Part shown: positions 1 through 5,295 of the stretch, one piece after another
Layout of the letters: each line of letters starts with the position of its first letter
How positions within the stretch are numbered: the first letter of the stretch is position 1
DNA from: an uncultured Clostridia bacterium
Lineage (GTDB): Bacteria; Bacillota_A; Clostridia; Oscillospirales; Acutalibacteraceae
Assembly (NCBI GenBank): GCA_937891215.1
Contig: CALAEU010000247.1
Location: 1-7,358 of the forward strand
Length of the DNA: 7,358 bases
Direction: 5' to 3'
Translations under genes and position numbers: made by a program
The notes under the pieces: model-generated
Databases searched by the model: none
Told to the model about the DNA's origin: nothing
Seen by the model: only the letters and a program-made list of their open reading frames with translations

Positions 1-244
1 ATTCGTTATGAGTGTTTATGCAAATTTTGGCGTATCCTTACCACATTCTTCAAGTGCTTTAAGAAGCGTAGGATACGGAGTATCCTTGGCAGATGCACAG
101 CCTGGTGATATTATTTGTTACTCAGGACATGTAGGTATCTATATCGGAGGCGGTCAGATTGTACATGCTTCTACAGCAGCAACAGGTATTAAAGTATCGA
201 ATGCAGGATACAGAACTATCCTTTCTGTAAGAAGAATTTTCTAA
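1..244 (+). CDS. NlpC/P60-family cell-wall peptidase, C-terminal fragment (5' end outside window)
   Basis: This is the end of an NlpC/P60 domain, a papain-like fold that cleaves peptide bonds in peptidoglycan stem peptides, normally outside the cell. The reading frame is open to the left edge and its first full codons are Phe-Val-Met. In the family these directly follow the catalytic Cys in a (D)C(S/T)GFV motif, so the nucleophile should lie just off the window, and the lone first base fits a Gly codon. Visible family marks are LPHSS, the PGDII strand, the catalytic His in GHVGIYIG (codon 128-130) and the third polar residue, His in IVHAS (codon 164-166). The protein ends about 25 residues later, so the domain is C-terminal, as in many secreted hydrolases with N-terminal SH3 or repeat regions. 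The Met codon at base 8 is internal and is not the start. The exact substrate bond cannot be told. Confidence 0.9.
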   Translation, partial: FVMSVYANFGVSLPHSSSALRSVGYGVSLADAQPGDIICYSGHVGIYIGGGQIVHASTAATGIKVSNAGYRTILSVRRIF

Positions 245-255
245 GAGAGTAAATG

Positions 256-294
256 AAGATCATGTGTCAAATAATTTTGGCACATGATTTTTTT
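256..294 (+). terminator. Rho-independent terminator of the NlpC/P60 gene
   Basis: The arms ATCATGTGTCAAA (259-271) and TTTGGCACATGAT (276-288) pair over 13 positions with a single G-U wobble around a TAAT loop. A run of seven T follows at 288-294. It lies 14 bases after the TAA stop at 242-244. The A residues before the stem can pair with the T run, so it may also act weakly in the other direction. Confidence 0.9.
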
Positions 295-610
295 ATTGTT
301 TTTTCATTTCGGACAGTTGCCTATACAATATTTTTTGACAAAAGTCGGTTGCGAATCGACGCGTTTATACAAAATGCACAAAGGTCTCATAATGCAAGTG
401 AAAAAACGTCAAAAATGAAAAAGATGTGTCAAAAAGTTATCCACATTAAAAAGTATGGAAAATATGCAAAAAACCCACTTATCAACGGAGTTATCCACTT
501 CATCCACATAAAAAACAGGGAAAAAAGACGGTTTACATAGTAATTTTCGAAACAAATGTTTTGTGACATTTTGATAAACTTCAAAAATGTGGATATTTAT
601 TTTGGAAAAA
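295..610. other. Non-coding AT-rich intergenic region, origin-like
   Basis: About 315 bases show no convincing gene; the reading frames present have no ribosome binding site and no family-like sequence. The region contains the DnaA-box cluster listed separately. It also has a small hairpin GTCGGTT-GCG-AATCGAC at 344-360 (7 bp with one wobble, no T tail) and an inverted repeat AAATGT-6-ACATTT at 554-571. A TTGACA at 335-340 has no matching -10 at 16-18 bases. A TAG-TAA pair at 538-543 recalls DnaA-trio elements of Firmicute origins, but two trios are weak evidence. Confidence 0.6.
437..508 (+). promoter_or_regulatory. Cluster of DnaA-box-like 9-mers
   Basis: There is one perfect box, TTATCCACA (437-445). 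Close matches are TTATCAACG (479-487), TTATCCACT (491-499) and TCATCCACA (500-508), all on the plus strand. A reverse-oriented TGTGGATAT lies at 588-596. DnaA binds TTATNCACA; such clusters form origins, autoregulated dnaA promoters or DnaA-titrating sites. The closely spaced, same-strand array followed by AT-rich DNA resembles the Firmicute oriC region upstream of dnaA. However, dnaA is absent here and the next gene is a truncated hydrolase. Whether it acts as an origin is an inference. Confidence 0.6.
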
Positions 611-1141
611 ATGTTGTATAATATGAAAATAGATTTAGGTTTAGTTCCTAAGCCAGTAGATAGAACAAAAATAAATAAATCTGTTAAACTAACAAAAGAT
701 GCAACAAATGTTTTCAATAGGGCAGGAAAAGATGAATTTGCCTTAAAAGAAGCATTAAAACTTGCTCACGAAAAAGCAGACATCGCGATTGTATCAAGTG
801 CAAATTTAGGGGCGGTTTTGGATGAGTGGGAAAAGCACTCGCTTTTAGAGCATACTGACATAGTACTGACGCAAAATGTAGGAAGCAAAGCTTTTTGTAT
901 TTCTGAGCTCTTAAAAAAGGGTTACGAAAAAGAAAATGTTCTTATGTGCGGTGATGCACCCGGTGACTTGAAAGCGGCAGAAACCAACGGAGTTTTCTAC
1001 TACCCTATTTTAGTAAAAAAAGAGAAAGAATCGTGGCAAAACTTTATAAATCAAGGCTTTTCATATCTTTTAGACGGTTCTTACGAAGAGTACGAGATAA
1101 TAAAAAAACGAGATTTTTATAAAAATCTCGGTGCAGAATAA
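611..1141 (+). CDS. HAD-superfamily hydrolase, N-terminally truncated (likely gene remnant)
   Basis: The C-terminal part of a haloacid-dehalogenase-type phosphatase core is visible. Motif II is the Ser in IAIVSSAN (about residues 59-63 from this start). Motif III is the Lys in VGSKAF (about 93). Motif IV is VLMCGDAPGD with its two Asp (about 115 and 119), followed by DLKAAETNGVFYYPI, typical of the family. Motif I (DxDx(T/V)), which carries the phosphorylated Asp and normally sits at the N-terminus, is missing, as is the start of any cap domain. Nothing upstream in any frame restores it. Family members usually exceed 200 residues; this one has 172-176. The product should therefore be inactive. 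The start is uncertain: ATG codons at 587, 611 and 623 are in frame and none has a strong ribosome site; GGA at 604-606 slightly favours 611. The stop lies 25 bases before the GH3 start, so the two may be cotranscribed. Confidence 0.7.
   Translation: MLYNMKIDLGLVPKPVDRTKINKSVKLTKDATNVFNRAGKDEFALKEALKLAHEKADIAIVSSANLGAVLDEWEKHSLLEHTDIVLTQNVGSKAFCISELLKKGYEKENVLMCGDAPGDLKAAETNGVFYYPILVKKEKESWQNFINQGFSYLLDGSYEEYEIIKKRDFYKNLGAE
617..622 (+). promoter_or_regulatory. Possible -10 element (TATAAT)
   Basis: A perfect TATAAT is present, but no good -35 lies 16-18 bases upstream (594-599 is TATTTA). It also falls within the first codons if translation starts at 587 or 611. If it is a working promoter, its start site would be near 629 and the downstream reading frame would lack a leader. 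It may be a leftover dnaA-type promoter from the origin-like DNA, or chance in AT-rich sequence. Confidence 0.25.
1109..1130 (-). terminator. Perfect 22-bp palindrome at the end of the HAD gene; terminator-like on the minus strand
   Basis: CGAGATTTTTA and TAAAAATCTCG are perfect 11-bp arms with no spacer, lying within the last codons of the HAD frame. Read on the minus strand, the stem is followed by seven T (the A run at 1102-1108 on plus), which is the shape of an intrinsic terminator. Read on the plus strand there is no T tail. No minus-strand gene ends here, so it may be a relic or a chance palindrome in AT-rich coding DNA. Confidence 0.35.
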
Positions 1142-1166
1142 ATTTATAAAAGGCAGGTATTTCAAT

Positions 1167-2933
1167 ATGGTTAATTTAAAAGCAAAACCATTTTATCTTT
1201 CAGATGAAGATATTAAATGGGTAAATGACACTATTACTTCTATGACTGACGAAGAAAAGGTTGGTCAGTTATTCTTCCAGCTTACTGCTGGTGTTGATGA
1301 AGAATACCTTAAAAACCTCATGGAAAAATATCACTTAGGCGGATGCCGTTATAACAATATGCCGGCAGTTGCAGTACAGAATCAGAACGCTATTTTGCAG
1401 AAGTACGCTAAAATTCCGCTTATTATTGCCTGTAATACAGAAGCTGGCGGTGACGGTGGTTGCTCAGATGGTACATTCATTGGCAACGGAATTAAAATCG
1501 GTGCAACACGCAACAAAACTCACGCTTATAATTTAGGTAAATATGCAAATGAAGAAGCGGCAGCTATGGGTTGTAATATGGCATTTGCCCCTGTTTGTGA
1601 TATACATTATAACTGGCAGAATACAGAAATAGTTTCACGAGCATTCGGTAACGATCCGAAACGCGTTGCAGAAATGAGTGTTGAATATTTAAAAGGTGCT
1701 CATACAGTAGATGGTTTCGCATGTGCTGCTAAGCACTTCCCAGGTAACGGTATCGACTTCAGAGATGCACACATTTCAAATAACATAAACGATTTTGGTA
1801 CTGAAAAATGGATGGAAACTTATGGCTATGTTTATAAAGAATTAATTGACAACGACCTTGACGCTATTATGGGCGGTCACATTATGATGCCGACATATAT
1901 GAGAGAAGTAAAACCTGGCATTACTGATGATGAGATGCTTCCTGCAACACTCTGCCCTGAAATTATGACAGGTCTTTTAAGAGAAAAATTAGGTTTTAAC
2001 GGTATGGTTGTTACAGACGCAAGTCACATGGTTGCTATGACTGACAGAATGACAAGAAAAGAAATGCTCCCTGCTGCAATAAATGCCGGTTGTGATATGT
2101 TCTTATTCTTCAACGACCCTGATGAAGACTTTGAAACCATGCTTAATGCTTATAAAACAGGTGTAATCACAGAAGAAAGAATTGTTGAAGCACTCACAAG
2201 AATTTTAGGTCTTAAAGCAAAAATGGGACTTAATAAAAAAGCAAAAGATGAGCTTGTACCAAAAACACCAGCCAATGAAGTTTTAGGTAAAGATGAATAC
2301 AAAAAAGCAAGTGAAGCAATAAGCAAAGACGCAATTACACTTGTCAAATACAAAGACAAAGATGTTTTACCACTCTCCCCTTCAAAATATAAACGAGTTA
2401 TGATTGTTTATATCAAAGGTGCGGCAGGTCCTATGGATGCACTTATGAAAATGATGATGGGCGGAGGTAAAAAGAACCCTGCAGAAGAATTAAAAGACAG
2501 ACTTATTGAAAAAGGTTTTGACGCATTTATTTATGAAAGTCCGCTTGATAAAATGAACGCACAAATCGCCGCTGGTGAAAAACCAAGTCTTAACCTTTAT
2601 TTTGCAGGAAAAAATGCTATTAAAGATTTCGTTGCAGGTCAGGATTTAATTATTACACTCTGTGATGTTATGACAGGCAGACCGTCATTTGGTATGTCAA
2701 AAGGTGGCGGTGAAATTCCGTGGTATGTTTTTGAAACACCAGTTGTTGCTATAAGTGTTAATGCACCTACAATGCTTGCAGATATTCCACAGGTAAGAAC
2801 TTATATAAATGCTTACGACTCAAAGCCTTCTACACTTGATGCTTTAGTTGATAATCTTCTTACAGGACCAGATGCTTTTAAAGGTCAGGACCCAATTGAT
2901 AGTTTCTGTGGTATGTGGGACACAAAAATTTAA
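1167..2933 (+). CDS. Glycoside hydrolase family 3 protein, NagZ-type (putative beta-N-acetylhexosaminidase)
   Basis: This is a complete 588-residue GH3 enzyme with no signal peptide or membrane span, so it is probably cytoplasmic. Residues about 15-355 form the TIM-barrel domain and about 385-588 a second alpha/beta domain. Key marks are NTEAGG (90-95) in the substrate-contact loop, KHFPGNG (189-195) followed by DAH (200-202), GGH (236-238), and VVTDASHM (281-288) with Asp284 as expected nucleophile. In NagZ-type enzymes the Asp-x-His pair acts as acid/base. Its distance to the nucleophile (about 82 residues) fits that group better than beta-glucosidases, which lack it. The likely role is release of terminal N-acetylglucosamine in cell-wall recycling or amino-sugar use, but the substrate is inferred. 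The Met at 1167 was chosen because AGGCAGG lies just before it; an upstream ATG at 1131 would overlap the HAD gene and has no ribosome site. A run rich in Met and Gly (423-434) in the second domain is unusual. A terminator follows. Confidence 0.88.
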   Translation: MVNLKAKPFYLSDEDIKWVNDTITSMTDEEKVGQLFFQLTAGVDEEYLKNLMEKYHLGGCRYNNMPAVAVQNQNAILQKYAKIPLIIACNTEAGGDGGCSDGTFIGNGIKIGATRNKTHAYNLGKYANEEAAAMGCNMAFAPVCDIHYNWQNTEIVSRAFGNDPKRVAEMSVEYLKGAHTVDGFACAAKHFPGNGIDFRDAHISNNINDFGTEKWMETYGYVYKELIDNDLDAIMGGHIMMPTYMREVKPGITDDEMLPATLCPEIMTGLLREKLGFNGMVVTDASHMVAMTDRMTRKEMLPAAINAGCDMFLFFNDPDEDFETMLNAYKTGVITEERIVEALTRILGLKAKMGLNKKAKDELVPKTPANEVLGKDEYKKASEAISKDAITLVKYKDKDVLPLSPSKYKRVMIVYIKGAAGPMDALMKMMMGGGKKNPAEELKDRLIEKGFDAFIYESPLDKMNAQIAAGEKPSLNLYFAGKNAIKDFVAGQDLIITLCDVMTGRPSFGMSKGGGEIPWYVFETPVVAISVNAPTMLADIPQVRTYINAYDSKPSTLDALVDNLLTGPDAFKGQDPIDSFCGMWDTKI

Positions 2934-2953
2934 TTAGTATTTAATACACTCAT

Positions 2954-2990
2954 AACGGGTAGCGATTTTTTCGTTATCCGTTTTTTCTTT
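2954..2990 (+). terminator. Rho-independent terminator after the GH3 gene
   Basis: AACGGGTAGCGA (2954-2965) pairs with TCGTTATCCGTT (2971-2982) over 12 positions with two G-U wobbles. The loop is TTTTT and a T-rich tail runs from 2981. It starts 20 bases after the GH3 stop and separates the HAD-GH3 block from the membrane-protein operon. Confidence 0.88.
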
Positions 2991-3051
2991 CCAAAAATTA
3001 CAAAAAAGCACCCAAAAGTTACATTTCAGAACATTCTTAGAAATAAATTGA

Positions 3052-3057
3052 TATTAT
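3052..3057 (+). promoter_or_regulatory. Possible -10 element for the membrane-protein operon
   Basis: TATTAT lies 35 bases before the start codon at 3092, between a terminator and a strong ribosome site, which is where a promoter is needed. No clear -35 sits at normal spacing, so the call rests mostly on position. If right, transcription would begin near 3064 and the ATG at 3062 could not be used, in line with the start chosen at 3092. Confidence 0.3.
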
Positions 3058-3091
3058 GTAGATGAAAAGAAAACAAAAAGGAGTGTTTTTT

Positions 3092-3565
3092 ATGACAAAC
3101 AAAAATAAAATAAAACAAATTTTAGGTGGTATCTTTTCATCAGCATTTGTCTGGGGGTTATCAATTTTATTATCAGGCGTAATAGTGGGTGGTGACCTTT
3201 TAGATTTAGGTTATTCAGAACTGGGGCTTGGCAGAATATTCTTTATATTGTTTTTGGGTTACAATATATTTATTGCTCTTTACTCGACTAGAACAAATAA
3301 AAAATATTATTGGAAAAGTGCTTTTATAACTGAAATAATTCCTTTAATATCGTTACTTCTGTGTTGGATTCAAATTGGTGATTCTTCTCTTGCTGGATAT
3401 ATAATATATCCGTTCTCAGCTTTACCTTTCCTTCTTTGTACTCCTGTAGGTGGTTTGATGTGCGCATTTCCTGATGATCATATTTCTTCAATAATTGCTA
3501 CAATAATCGGATTTATGTCACCAATTATCAGTCTCGTTATTTACAAAATCAAATGTAAAGGGTGA
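3092..3565 (+). CDS. Small multi-span membrane protein of unknown function, first of a four-gene cassette
   Basis: This is a 157-residue, very hydrophobic protein that I do not recognise. Likely membrane spans are at about 11-33, 47-65, 77-95, 100-124 and 132-151. The order is a Lys-rich N-terminus, an acidic first loop (GGDLLDLGYSE), span 2, a basic loop (STRTNKKYYWK, 65-75), span 3, a short loop with Asp, more hydrophobic sequence and a Lys-rich end. This is the same layout as the three proteins encoded next, so it may be a distant relative, but I see no shared motif and this is an inference. The start at 3092 is set by AAGGAG at 3078-3083, 8 bases upstream; the ATG at 3062 has no such site. 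Only 4 bases separate its stop from the next start, so the genes are cotranscribed. Confidence 0.8.
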   Translation: MTNKNKIKQILGGIFSSAFVWGLSILLSGVIVGGDLLDLGYSELGLGRIFFILFLGYNIFIALYSTRTNKKYYWKSAFITEIIPLISLLLCWIQIGDSSLAGYIIYPFSALPFLLCTPVGGLMCAFPDDHISSIIATIIGFMSPIISLVIYKIKCKG

Positions 3566-3569
3566 TTTT

Positions 3570-4124
3570 ATGAAAACATCGACTAAAATAATTCAATTTT
3601 CTATAGGTGTTATTCCTGTCGCAATCTTTCTTGTTATAGCGGCTATTTTTCAAGATATTCTCTTTTCATACAGAACGGAATCATTTGAATTTGAAAACAC
3701 CTTTAGTGAGAGATTCGGTTACTTTGCAGATATCATCACTGTTTCTATGTTCTTGTGTATGTTCTTATGGGTTTACTTATGGACAATTCCTTGTAAATGG
3801 TTTAAAACAGATTTTATATATTTTGGTGCACTTACAGGTCTGCTTCTCCCTGCGGCAAGTTCTGTTATTACCGGATTTTTCACAGATGATGGTAATATTC
3901 TCACTTGGATATATGCGTTTACAATAGGTTTAATTTTACGACCGATTGGAATGCTTTTTTATTTCGCTATTGAAGGTATAGAATCCTTCTTACATATTAA
4001 TGATATTCACTCTATATTCTTTATATATTTAGACTATGACACAATATCAACAATAATCATAATTATAACTCTTATGTCGTTATTACTTTTCAAGATTTTA
4101 AAGAAAAAAAGGATGGTTTTATGA
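3570..4124 (+). CDS. Multi-span membrane protein of unknown function, tandem paralogue 1
   Basis: A 184-residue membrane protein and the first of three clearly related neighbours. Hydrophobic spans lie at about 9-28, 54-73, 83-102, 110-134 and 157-176. An acidic loop follows span 1 (IFQDILF then several Glu), a basic loop follows span 2 (CKWFKTDF), and it ends in KILKKKRMVL. Motifs shared with its neighbours are IGVIPV near the N-terminus, FxQD (27-29), CMFLWxYLW (63-71), LLPA (92-95) and FFTDDGNIL (103-111) followed by WIYxFTIGLIL. I recognise no characterised family or enzymatic residue, so transport, sensing or immunity would all be guesses. Its ribosome site AAAGGGTGA (3557-3565) overlaps the stop of the upstream gene. 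Its own stop overlaps the next start (ATGA at 4121-4124), so its last codons, RMVL, are made from the next gene's ribosome-site sequence. Confidence 0.85.
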   Translation: MKTSTKIIQFSIGVIPVAIFLVIAAIFQDILFSYRTESFEFENTFSERFGYFADIITVSMFLCMFLWVYLWTIPCKWFKTDFIYFGALTGLLLPAASSVITGFFTDDGNILTWIYAFTIGLILRPIGMLFYFAIEGIESFLHINDIHSIFFIYLDYDTISTIIIIITLMSLLLFKILKKKRMVL

Positions 4125-4127
4125 AAA
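4106..4127 (+). repeat. Duplicated gene-start module, copy 1
   Basis: This 22-base stretch, five A then GGATGGTTTTATGAAAA, holds the ribosome site and start of paralogue 2. It is identical to 4667-4688 at paralogue 3. A two-mismatch relative (GGGTGATTTTATGAAAA, 3560-3576) starts paralogue 1. The shared module supports growth of the cassette by tandem duplication. Confidence 0.75.
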
Positions 4128-4645
4128 GAATGGGAAAAATACCACAAACATTAATAGGTATTACACCACCAATAATCTTCTGGATAGTGGCTGGTACCCT
4201 ACAAGACGATTTGTTTATAATGGAGTTTTTCGAGGATTTTGATATATACCTCACTCACATTTCTTTATTTGATACTATATCTGCTATTATGTTCCCTTGT
4301 ATGTTCTTATGGCTTTATTTATGGTCATTTATCGGCAAACGCTTCAAATTAGATTATATATATTATGGTTCGCTCATAGGTGTACTTCTCCCTGCTGTAA
4401 GTGCTTTTGTTTCAACTTTCTTTACAGATGACGGAAACATTCTTTCGTGGATATATATGTTTACAATCGGTTTAATTCTATACCCTATAGGAAGATTAGC
4501 ATATTTCAGCTTTGATGCTCTGGATTTTGATATATGGTTAGAAAGCGATACATTATCAATAATTATCGTTATTATAGCACTTTTGTCATTACCGATATTT
4601 AAGCACATTAAGAAAAAACAAAGAGAGACACTAACCGACCATTGA
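4121..4645 (+). CDS. Multi-span membrane protein of unknown function, tandem paralogue 2
   Basis: A 174-residue membrane protein, the closest relative of the upstream paralogue. Shared blocks are LIGI near residue 11, QDDLF (28-32), CMFLWLYLW (60-68), KRFKLDYIYYG (73-83), LLPA (89-92), FFTDDGNIL (100-108), WIYMFTIGLIL and PIG. Hydrophobic spans lie at about 9-27, 52-70, 78-98, 107-130 and 144-160, ending in a Lys-rich tail. The loop between the first two spans is shorter than in paralogue 1 and is the most divergent part. Translation is coupled to the gene before by an ATGA overlap, with AAAGGATGG just upstream. Compared with paralogue 1, the 3' end carries about 48 extra bases (4619-4666) between a shared A-rich Lys stretch and the next start module; the stop falls inside this extra DNA. 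Function unknown. Confidence 0.85.
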   Translation: MKRMGKIPQTLIGITPPIIFWIVAGTLQDDLFIMEFFEDFDIYLTHISLFDTISAIMFPCMFLWLYLWSFIGKRFKLDYIYYGSLIGVLLPAVSAFVSTFFTDDGNILSWIYMFTIGLILYPIGRLAYFSFDALDFDIWLESDTLSIIIVIIALLSLPIFKHIKKKQRETLTDH

Positions 4646-4666
4646 CATACTTGCAAGGGGAACGGG

Positions 4667-4688
4667 AAAAAGGATGGTTTTATGAAAA
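4667..4688 (+). repeat. Duplicated gene-start module, copy 2
   Basis: Identical over 22 bases to 4106-4127. It contains the AAGGATGG ribosome site and the first codons of paralogue 3. The identity is longer than a ribosome site alone would require, while the coding sequences beyond it have diverged. Confidence 0.75.
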
Positions 4689-5209
4689 CATTAAAAAAAG
4701 CACCGCAGATTCTTATAGGAATTATTCCTGTAATGTTATTATGGCTCATAAGTTGTATTTTTCAGGATGATATTTTTGTAACCACTTTATTTAAAAACAT
4801 CATCAAAAACGAAGACATTGTTTTGTCAGCTATTATACCTGCAGTTGCGTTTAATTGTATGATTGTTTTTCTGTTTTTGTGTACAATTCTCGACAAACGA
4901 TTAAATTTAAAATATATGTATTATTCTGTACTTCTCGGTGTAGCCCTCCCTGCTATAAGTATTGTTATTGCAAATTTTTTCACAAATGATAGTTACATCC
5001 TATTTGCACTCACCGTAGGTTTGATTCTATTTCCGTTCGTAAAATTAGCAGATTTAAGCTTTGAAGGTTTAGAACATTTTTATTGGGTTTATTTTGATAA
5101 ATACATCTATCATGATTCCTTTGCAATAAATATAATTGTTATCGCGGTTATTTCTCTATTACTTTTTATATTAATAAGAAAAAAGAAGCAACTGACAACT
5201 GACAACTAA
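4682..5209 (+). CDS. Multi-span membrane protein of unknown function, tandem paralogue 3 (most diverged)
   Basis: A 175-residue membrane protein related to the two before it. It keeps PQILIGIIPV (8-17), FQDDIF (27-32), a Cys-Met at the place of the CMFLW motif (59-60), a basic loop DKRLNLKYMYY (71-81), ALP (88-90) and the key motif as FFTNDSYIL (99-107), followed by TVGLILFP. The second Asp of FFTDD is kept while the first Asp and the Gly-Asn are changed, and the WIY that follows is lost, so any role of that loop may differ. Hydrophobic spans lie at about 9-27, 48-69, 79-98, 105-127 and 147-165, with a Lys-rich tail. A 36-base gap separates it from the previous gene. No hairpin terminator follows before the next promoter, so some read-through is possible. 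Function unknown. Confidence 0.83.
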   Translation: MKTLKKAPQILIGIIPVMLLWLISCIFQDDIFVTTLFKNIIKNEDIVLSAIIPAVAFNCMIVFLFLCTILDKRLNLKYMYYSVLLGVALPAISIVIANFFTNDSYILFALTVGLILFPFVKLADLSFEGLEHFYWVYFDKYIYHDSFAINIIVIAVISLLLFILIRKKKQLTTDN

Positions 5210-5210
5210 C
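5190..5210 (+). repeat. Three tandem 7-mers (AACTGAC) at the end of paralogue 3
   Basis: AACTGAC occurs at 5190-5196 and 5197-5203, then as AACTAAC at 5204-5210. The G-to-A change in the third copy makes the TAA stop of the gene (5207-5209). The last residues of paralogue 3 are therefore repeat-encoded and may be a recent extension. Confidence 0.6.
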
Positions 5211-5231
5211 ATCTATTTTCCAATAAAATCC

Positions 5232-5260
5232 TTGACTTTACATCCATTTTTTTATACAAT
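5232..5260 (+). promoter_or_regulatory. Sigma-A-type promoter of the flavin oxidoreductase gene
   Basis: TTGACT (5232-5237) and TACAAT (5255-5260) are separated by exactly 17 bases, each one mismatch from consensus. The expected transcript start is near 5267, followed by AAGGA (5280-5284) and the start codon at 5296. This is the best promoter in the window. Confidence 0.8.
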
Positions 5261-5274
5261 ATAAATGTATAAAA
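5250..5274. promoter_or_regulatory. Operator-like inverted repeat over the -10 and start site
   Basis: TTTTATACA (5250-5258) and TGTATAAAA (5266-5274) are perfect 9-base inverted arms around a 7-base centre. They cover the -10 hexamer and the expected transcription start. There is no T tail, so it is not a terminator. The size and placement suit a dimeric repressor such as a TetR- or MarR-type protein, regulators often paired with Old Yellow Enzymes, but no regulator gene is in the window and AT-rich sequence forms such repeats easily. Confidence 0.5.
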
Positions 5275-5295
5275 TTTTTAAGGATGTGTGTTTTG

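Noticed and set aside
335..340. TTGACA as a promoter -35
   Set aside because: No -10-like hexamer lies 15-19 bases downstream (358-363 is GACGCG).
253..540. Open frame of 95 codons across the intergenic region
   Set aside because: It starts inside a terminator hairpin, has no ribosome site, reads through the DnaA-box cluster and gives a basic, low-complexity peptide.
409..717. Minus-strand frame of 102 codons
   Set aside because: It spans the DnaA boxes and the start of the HAD frame. Its residues mirror AT-rich DNA, and it lacks a ribosome site or family features.
1131..1166. Earlier start for the GH3 gene
   Set aside because: It would overlap the HAD stop and has no ribosome site, whereas AGGCAGG stands at the right distance from 1167.
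4642..4647. TTGACA between paralogues 2 and 3 as an internal promoter
   Set aside because: The expected -10 position reads GGAAAA. The sequence is mostly the end of the upstream gene plus the 48-base extra segment.
4363..4749. Minus-strand frame of 128 codons
   Set aside because: It is antisense to paralogues 2 and 3, which have clear paralogy and ribosome sites.
3092..5209. Reading the membrane cassette as a bacteriocin-immunity, holin or transporter system
   Set aside because: No precursor peptide, ATPase, protease or known motif accompanies it. The span pattern alone does not justify a function.
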